This document shows, piece by piece, positions 60,744 through 64,000 of a stretch of DNA of 64,000 nucleotides. Location of the stretch: positions 372,001-436,000 of the forward strand of contig NZ_JBHSGU010000005.1 of assembly GCF_042652645.1 (NCBI RefSeq), read 5' to 3'. A program made the translations under genes and the position numbers. The notes beneath the pieces were generated by a model. The model searched no databases. It was not told the DNA's origin and saw nothing but the letters and a program-made list of their open reading frames with translations. Positions within the stretch are counted from its first letter, which is position 1. Each line of letters starts with the position of its first letter. The stretch is from Glaciecola siphonariae (GTDB lineage Bacteria; Pseudomonadota; Gammaproteobacteria; Enterobacterales; Alteromonadaceae).

Positions 60744-60785
60744 TATACAGTCACTCTACTTTTTAGCTTTGATTAGGATAAAACC

Positions 60786-61568
60786 ATGAAAAAACGCATT
60801 TTATTCGCAGCACTCTGCGCTATCGGCACCGCAAATTACGCCTACGCATGGGGCCAAACAGGTCATCGCGTTACCGGTGCAATTGCCGAGCAGTATCTAA
60901 CTGATGACGCGAAAGCCGCAATTGCACGTATATTACCCAATGAAAGCGTCGCAGAGGCCTCTACTTATGCCGATGAAATGCGCTCAAATCCTGATCATTT
61001 CTGGCAAAAAGTAGCAGGTCCCTTCCATTATGTAACCGTACCTGAGGGTAAAAACTATGTAGAAGTTGGCGCGCCTGAGCAAGGCGACTCGTATAGCGCA
61101 CTGACCGACTTTACCAAAACCTTAAAAGACCCCAAAGCAAGCATGGCCGATAAGCAGCTGGCTTTGCGCTTTGCCATACACATTATTGGTGACTTGCATC
61201 AACCTCTGCACGCAGGAAACGGCACGGACCGCGGCGGAAATGATGTGAAGGTACAGTTTTTTGGCGATGACTCTAACCTGCATCGCGTGTGGGATTCAGG
61301 GCTAATTGATCGCCGAGGCTTATCGTTTACCGAGTGGAGTCAGTGGCTAGGAAGCAAAATAAGCGAGCAGCAAGCAGAAGAATGGATGACCACCGACCCA
61401 TTAATTTACATAGAAGAGAGCACCCGCATTCGAGATGAAATTTACCCAGAGGGTGAGCGCTTGTCGTGGGACTACCTTTACAACCACATACCAATGGTTA
61501 AGCTGAGACTTCAGCAGGGCGGCGTCCGCATCGCGGCATATCTCAATGAGGTCTTCGCAAGCGAATAA
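60786..61568 (+). CDS. Secreted S1/P1 family nuclease
   Basis: 260 residues. The signal peptide ends at Ala21, making Trp22 (WGQTGHRV) the mature N terminus; in this family that Trp and the following His are zinc ligands. Further ligands are in FHYVTVP, AIHIIGDLHQPLHAGN and DLHR-type (SNLHRVWDSGL). Such enzymes cut single-stranded DNA and RNA and release 5'-nucleotides, probably for nutrient use. The enzyme is periplasmic or secreted. It ends 11 bases from the convergent rraA gene. Confidence 0.93.
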   Translation: MKKRILFAALCAIGTANYAYAWGQTGHRVTGAIAEQYLTDDAKAAIARILPNESVAEASTYADEMRSNPDHFWQKVAGPFHYVTVPEGKNYVEVGAPEQGDSYSALTDFTKTLKDPKASMADKQLALRFAIHIIGDLHQPLHAGNGTDRGGNDVKVQFFGDDSNLHRVWDSGLIDRRGLSFTEWSQWLGSKISEQQAEEWMTTDPLIYIEESTRIRDEIYPEGERLSWDYLYNHIPMVKLRLQQGGVRIAAYLNEVFASE

Positions 61569-61579
61569 GCGTTTAGGAA

Positions 61580-62068
61580 TTATGCCTCTACGTCGAGCGG
61601 TTCAGGCGATAAAATGATGCCTGTGCCGTCGGCGTAAACAAAATCTTCGGGCAACAGCGTAACGCCAGCAAAATTAACCGCAATATCTAAGTCGCCTATT
61701 TCTCGGCTTTCTGCACTTACAGGAATGGCATTGAGTGCATGAATGCCAATGTCGAATTCGTCGAGTAAGTCGACATCACGAACCGCCCCATAGCAAACTA
61801 TACCTTCCCAGCCATTATCCACGGCGAGCTGCATATTGTCAGTGTCAATTAAGGCACGTCGAAGGGAGCCACCACCGTCGATAACAAGCACTTTTCCAAT
61901 GCCGTTGGTGGCCAACACTTTATCTACTAAGCCACGGTCTTCAAAGCATTTAATAGTTGTGACCTCGCCAGCGTATGAAAAAGCGCCACCGTAGTTGGTA
62001 AAAATAGGGTCGACTACGTCTATGCTGTCGGCGTATACATCGCACAATTCTGAGGTGTTAATATCCAT
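61580..62068 (-). CDS. rraA: RNase E activity regulator RraA
   Basis: 162 residues. TSELCDVYADSIDVVDPIFTNYGG and VLVIDGGGSLRRALIDTDN, then GIVCYGAVRDVDLLDEFDIGIHALNAIP, are the RraA blocks. The E. coli protein binds RNase E and reduces its activity. The same fold includes aldolases, but those residues differ. It is divergent from lptM with 153 bases between them. Confidence 0.95.
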   Translation of the reverse strand: MDINTSELCDVYADSIDVVDPIFTNYGGAFSYAGEVTTIKCFEDRGLVDKVLATNGIGKVLVIDGGGSLRRALIDTDNMQLAVDNGWEGIVCYGAVRDVDLLDEFDIGIHALNAIPVSAESREIGDLDIAVNFAGVTLLPEDFVYADGTGIILSPEPLDVEA

Positions 62069-62221
62069 GCTGACTTAACTCTAGTTAGGACTGTCTTGGT
62101 TACCCTAGTGTAAAATACCACTTTAGTAAACCTTGAGCCCTGAATTAACGGCAATTTCAGTTGCATTTTAGCGCGTTGCAGTGCAAGGTTAGCTCATTAC
62201 GATTTAGCTTTGATTTACACC

Positions 62222-62380
62222 ATGACAACGCGACAAAAATTAGCCTTAACAGCAATGGCAACCTTGCTGCTTTGTGCTTGTGGTCAACGAGGACCACTCT
62301 ACTTACCCGAACAAGCTGCGCCACAAAACCAAGCAACACCCACAACCGAGAGCGATGTTTCTAACGAGCAAGGGGTGTAA
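62222..62380 (+). CDS. lptM: LptM (YifL) small lipoprotein
   Basis: 52 residues, too small for typical gene callers at 60 residues. MTTRQKLALTAMATLLLCACGQRGPLYLPE has the lipobox CAC with Cys20 and the family motif CGQRGPLYLP. LptM stabilises the LptD/E lipopolysaccharide translocon at the outer membrane. It lies just before lysA and dapF, the same neighbourhood as in E. coli. The stop is three bases from the lysA start. Confidence 0.95.
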   Translation: MTTRQKLALTAMATLLLCACGQRGPLYLPEQAAPQNQATPTTESDVSNEQGV

Positions 62381-62382
62381 AC

Positions 62383-63627
62383 ATGGACTTTTTTGAATAT
62401 AAAAACGGCGCCATGCACGCTGAAGATGTATCGCTTAGCGACGTTGCCCACTCTCATGGCACGCCCTGCTATGTCTATTCACGTGCAACACTAGAGCGCC
62501 ATTGGCATGCATTTAACGACGCGGTAAGTGCTCACAAACATTTAATTTGTTATGCCGTAAAAGCAAATTCTAATTTAGGCGTGCTATCGGTACTCGCAAA
62601 ACTTGGCTCTGGCTTCGATATTGTGTCTGGCGGTGAGCTTATGCGAGTAATTGCTGCGGGCGGCGACCCTGCCAAAGTGGTGTTTTCCGGCGTAGGCAAA
62701 ACACATACAGAGATTCGCTTGGCCCTAGAAAAGGGCATTAAGTGTTTTAATGTTGAGTCAATTCCAGAACTCGAGCGCATCAACGAAGTTGCGCAATCGA
62801 TGAATGTAAAGGCGCCTATTTCGCTGCGCATAAACCCAGATGTAGATGCAAAAACCCATCCTTATATTTCAACCGGCCTGAAAGCGAATAAATTTGGTAT
62901 TGCCCACGAAGATGCGATTAAAACCTATACTGCGGCCAATGCCCTCTCTCACCTTGAAATTAAAGGTATGGACTGCCACATAGGCTCGCAATTAACCGAC
63001 ATCGCGCCATTTGTAGATGCCTTGCAGCGCTTATTAGGCTTAATCGACGAGCTAGCGGCATTGGGTATTCATATAGAGCATCTAGATGTTGGCGGTGGTT
63101 TGGGCGTGAAGTACAACGATGAAACGCCTCCGCATCCGAAAGAATACGCGGCGGCGATGGCAGAAAAAATGAAGGGCAGAGAGCACCTCACCCTTATTTT
63201 AGAGCCCGGACGAGCGATTGCTGCAAATGCCGGGGTACTGATCACTAAAGTAGAATTTTTAAAGCAAGGCGAAGAAAAAAACTTTGCCATTGTGGATGCT
63301 GCCATGAACGACCTCATTCGCCCTGCACTTTACAGCGCTTGGCAGAAAATTGAGCCGGTGACGCCGCGCGAGGGCAACAGCGCAATATATGACGTCGTTG
63401 GCCCGGTGTGCGAAACCGGAGACTTCATTGGCAAAGACCGAGCGCTTTGTATTATGCCCGACGATTTGCTAGTGGTAAGAAGCGCCGGCGCTTACGGATT
63501 TGTGATGGCGAGTAACTACAACAGTCGCTGCCGTCCAGCTGAAATCATGGTTGACGGTAGCAATGTGCATGTGGTGCGCGAACGTGAAGTGCTTAGCGAC
63601 CTGTGGAAGCACGAGCACACATTATAA
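62383..63627 (+). CDS. lysA: Diaminopimelate decarboxylase
   Basis: 414 residues. PLP lysine is Lys60 in YAVKANSN; HIGSQL (about residue 205) and the GGGLG phosphate loop (about 238) are typical, with CETGD near 345 for substrate. It converts meso-DAP to lysine, the final step of the pathway. It is part of the unit lptM-lysA-dapF; the start lies three bases after the lptM stop. Confidence 0.97.
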   Translation: MDFFEYKNGAMHAEDVSLSDVAHSHGTPCYVYSRATLERHWHAFNDAVSAHKHLICYAVKANSNLGVLSVLAKLGSGFDIVSGGELMRVIAAGGDPAKVVFSGVGKTHTEIRLALEKGIKCFNVESIPELERINEVAQSMNVKAPISLRINPDVDAKTHPYISTGLKANKFGIAHEDAIKTYTAANALSHLEIKGMDCHIGSQLTDIAPFVDALQRLLGLIDELAALGIHIEHLDVGGGLGVKYNDETPPHPKEYAAAMAEKMKGREHLTLILEPGRAIAANAGVLITKVEFLKQGEEKNFAIVDAAMNDLIRPALYSAWQKIEPVTPREGNSAIYDVVGPVCETGDFIGKDRALCIMPDDLLVVRSAGAYGFVMASNYNSRCRPAEIMVDGSNVHVVREREVLSDLWKHEHTL

Positions 63628-63659
63628 TTGCATACATATAAAGGCAGTGAAGTTGTAAT

Positions 63660-64000
63660 ATGAGCCAGCCACCTAACAGTACGCCAACCAAACGTCCTAT
63701 GCTTAGCTTTGCTAAAATGCATGGCTTAGGCAACGACTTTATGGTGGTAGATAATGTCACCCAAAATGCGTTTTTTTCAAAAGAGCGTATTATGCAGCTT
63801 GCCAATCGCAATTTTGGCGTAGGCTTTGACCAACTTCTGTTAGTCGAACCTCCATACGACCCCGACCAAGATTTTCACTATCGGATTTTTAATGCCGACG
63901 GTAGCGAAGTATCGCAGTGCGGAAACGGCGCTCGCTGTTTTGCGCGTTTTGTAAAACAGCGCGGATTAATTAACCGCAATAAAATTGTGGTTAGCACCAA
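63660..64000 (+). CDS. dapF: Diaminopimelate epimerase, 3' end outside window
   Basis: 113 codons are seen from the ATG at 63660 to the window end. FAKMHGLGNDFMVVDNVTQN and GVGFDQLLLVEPPYD are diagnostic. The catalytic Cys lies in SQCGNGARCFARF near residue 85. It converts LL-DAP to meso-DAP, which feeds peptidoglycan and LysA. The N terminus is about 13 residues longer than E. coli; an internal ATG at 63699 would give the shorter form but has no visible ribosome-binding site. Confidence 0.95.
   Translation, partial: MSQPPNSTPTKRPMLSFAKMHGLGNDFMVVDNVTQNAFFSKERIMQLANRNFGVGFDQLLLVEPPYDPDQDFHYRIFNADGSEVSQCGNGARCFARFVKQRGLINRNKIVVST

Noticed and set aside
60582..60776. A 64-codon frame on the plus strand inside the intergenic gap before the nuclease gene
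   Set aside because: It lies within the long inverted-repeat element; its codons arise from the repeat arms and there is no ribosome-binding site.
62157..62345. A 62-codon minus-strand frame before lysA
   Set aside because: It is antisense to lptM, which has a recognisable lipobox and family motif.

Overview
The window looks like a chromosomal segment of a marine gammaproteobacterium of the order Alteromonadales (Alteromonas/Glaciecola-like). This rests on protein flavour and gene order: an S10 ribosomal operon with a gammaproteobacterial L4-type leader, the tldD-nitrilase-yhdP-rng-maf-mreDCB block joined to a full MSHA type IV pilus locus, ssb/MFS/uvrA, and lptM-lysA-dapF. Genus assignment is inference. 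I saw no rRNA, tRNA, CRISPR array, prophage or insertion sequence.

Layout. (1) 1-6.9 kb, minus strand: a truncated two-domain glycosyltransferase, then the complete S10 operon (rpsJ to rpsQ) with promoter, attenuator leader and terminator. The spc operon does not follow rpsQ. (2) 7-12.4 kb: an orphan GAF-domain PilB/GspE-type ATPase facing a membrane-anchored hybrid of histidine-kinase ATPase, receiver and AraC domains, then a HAD hydrolase. (3) 12.4-13.7 kb: SOS-controlled yebG with a perfect LexA box, and a metallo-beta-lactamase-fold hydrolase. (4) 13.7-24.3 kb, minus: tldD, nitrilase, yhdP, rng, maf, mreD, mreC, mreB. (5) 24.4-43.2 kb, minus: the MSHA pilus locus mshI-I2-J-K-L-M-N-E-G-F-B-A-C-D-O-P-Q, about 18.8 kb with mostly overlapping genes. 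(6) 43.6-44.5 kb, plus: two overlapping small genes that look like roadblock/LC7-fold proteins, divergent from the MSHA operon. (7) 44.5-54 kb: a Cds1-like cysteine desulfhydrase, ssb, a YajR-like transporter, uvrA, a thioesterase and a 918-residue lipoprotein with Kelch, DUF5060 and glycosidase-like barrel regions. (8) 54-64 kb: a chemoreceptor, a DUF3299 protein, ppa, fbp, mpl, ubiX, a large inverted-repeat element, an S1/P1 nuclease, rraA, lptM, lysA and the start of dapF.

How the genes work together. The MSHA locus encodes a complete surface pilus machine: prepilins MshA/B/C/D/O, MshP, MshQ tip or adhesin candidate, extension ATPase MshE with a cyclic-di-GMP binding motif, platform MshG, alignment proteins MshI/I2/J/K, secretin MshL, and MshM/MshN. 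It runs into mreBCD, which sets cell shape. The mpl, lysA and dapF products also serve peptidoglycan and diaminopimelate metabolism.

Most noteworthy: the roadblock-like pair beside the pilus locus, the Kelch-DUF5060-glycosidase lipoprotein with a hairpin-rich leader, the degenerate kinase/receiver/AraC hybrid, two unrelated intergenic inverted-repeat elements (58.3 and 60.5 kb), and the isolated S10 operon. I did not find a clear-cut new defence or mobile system.
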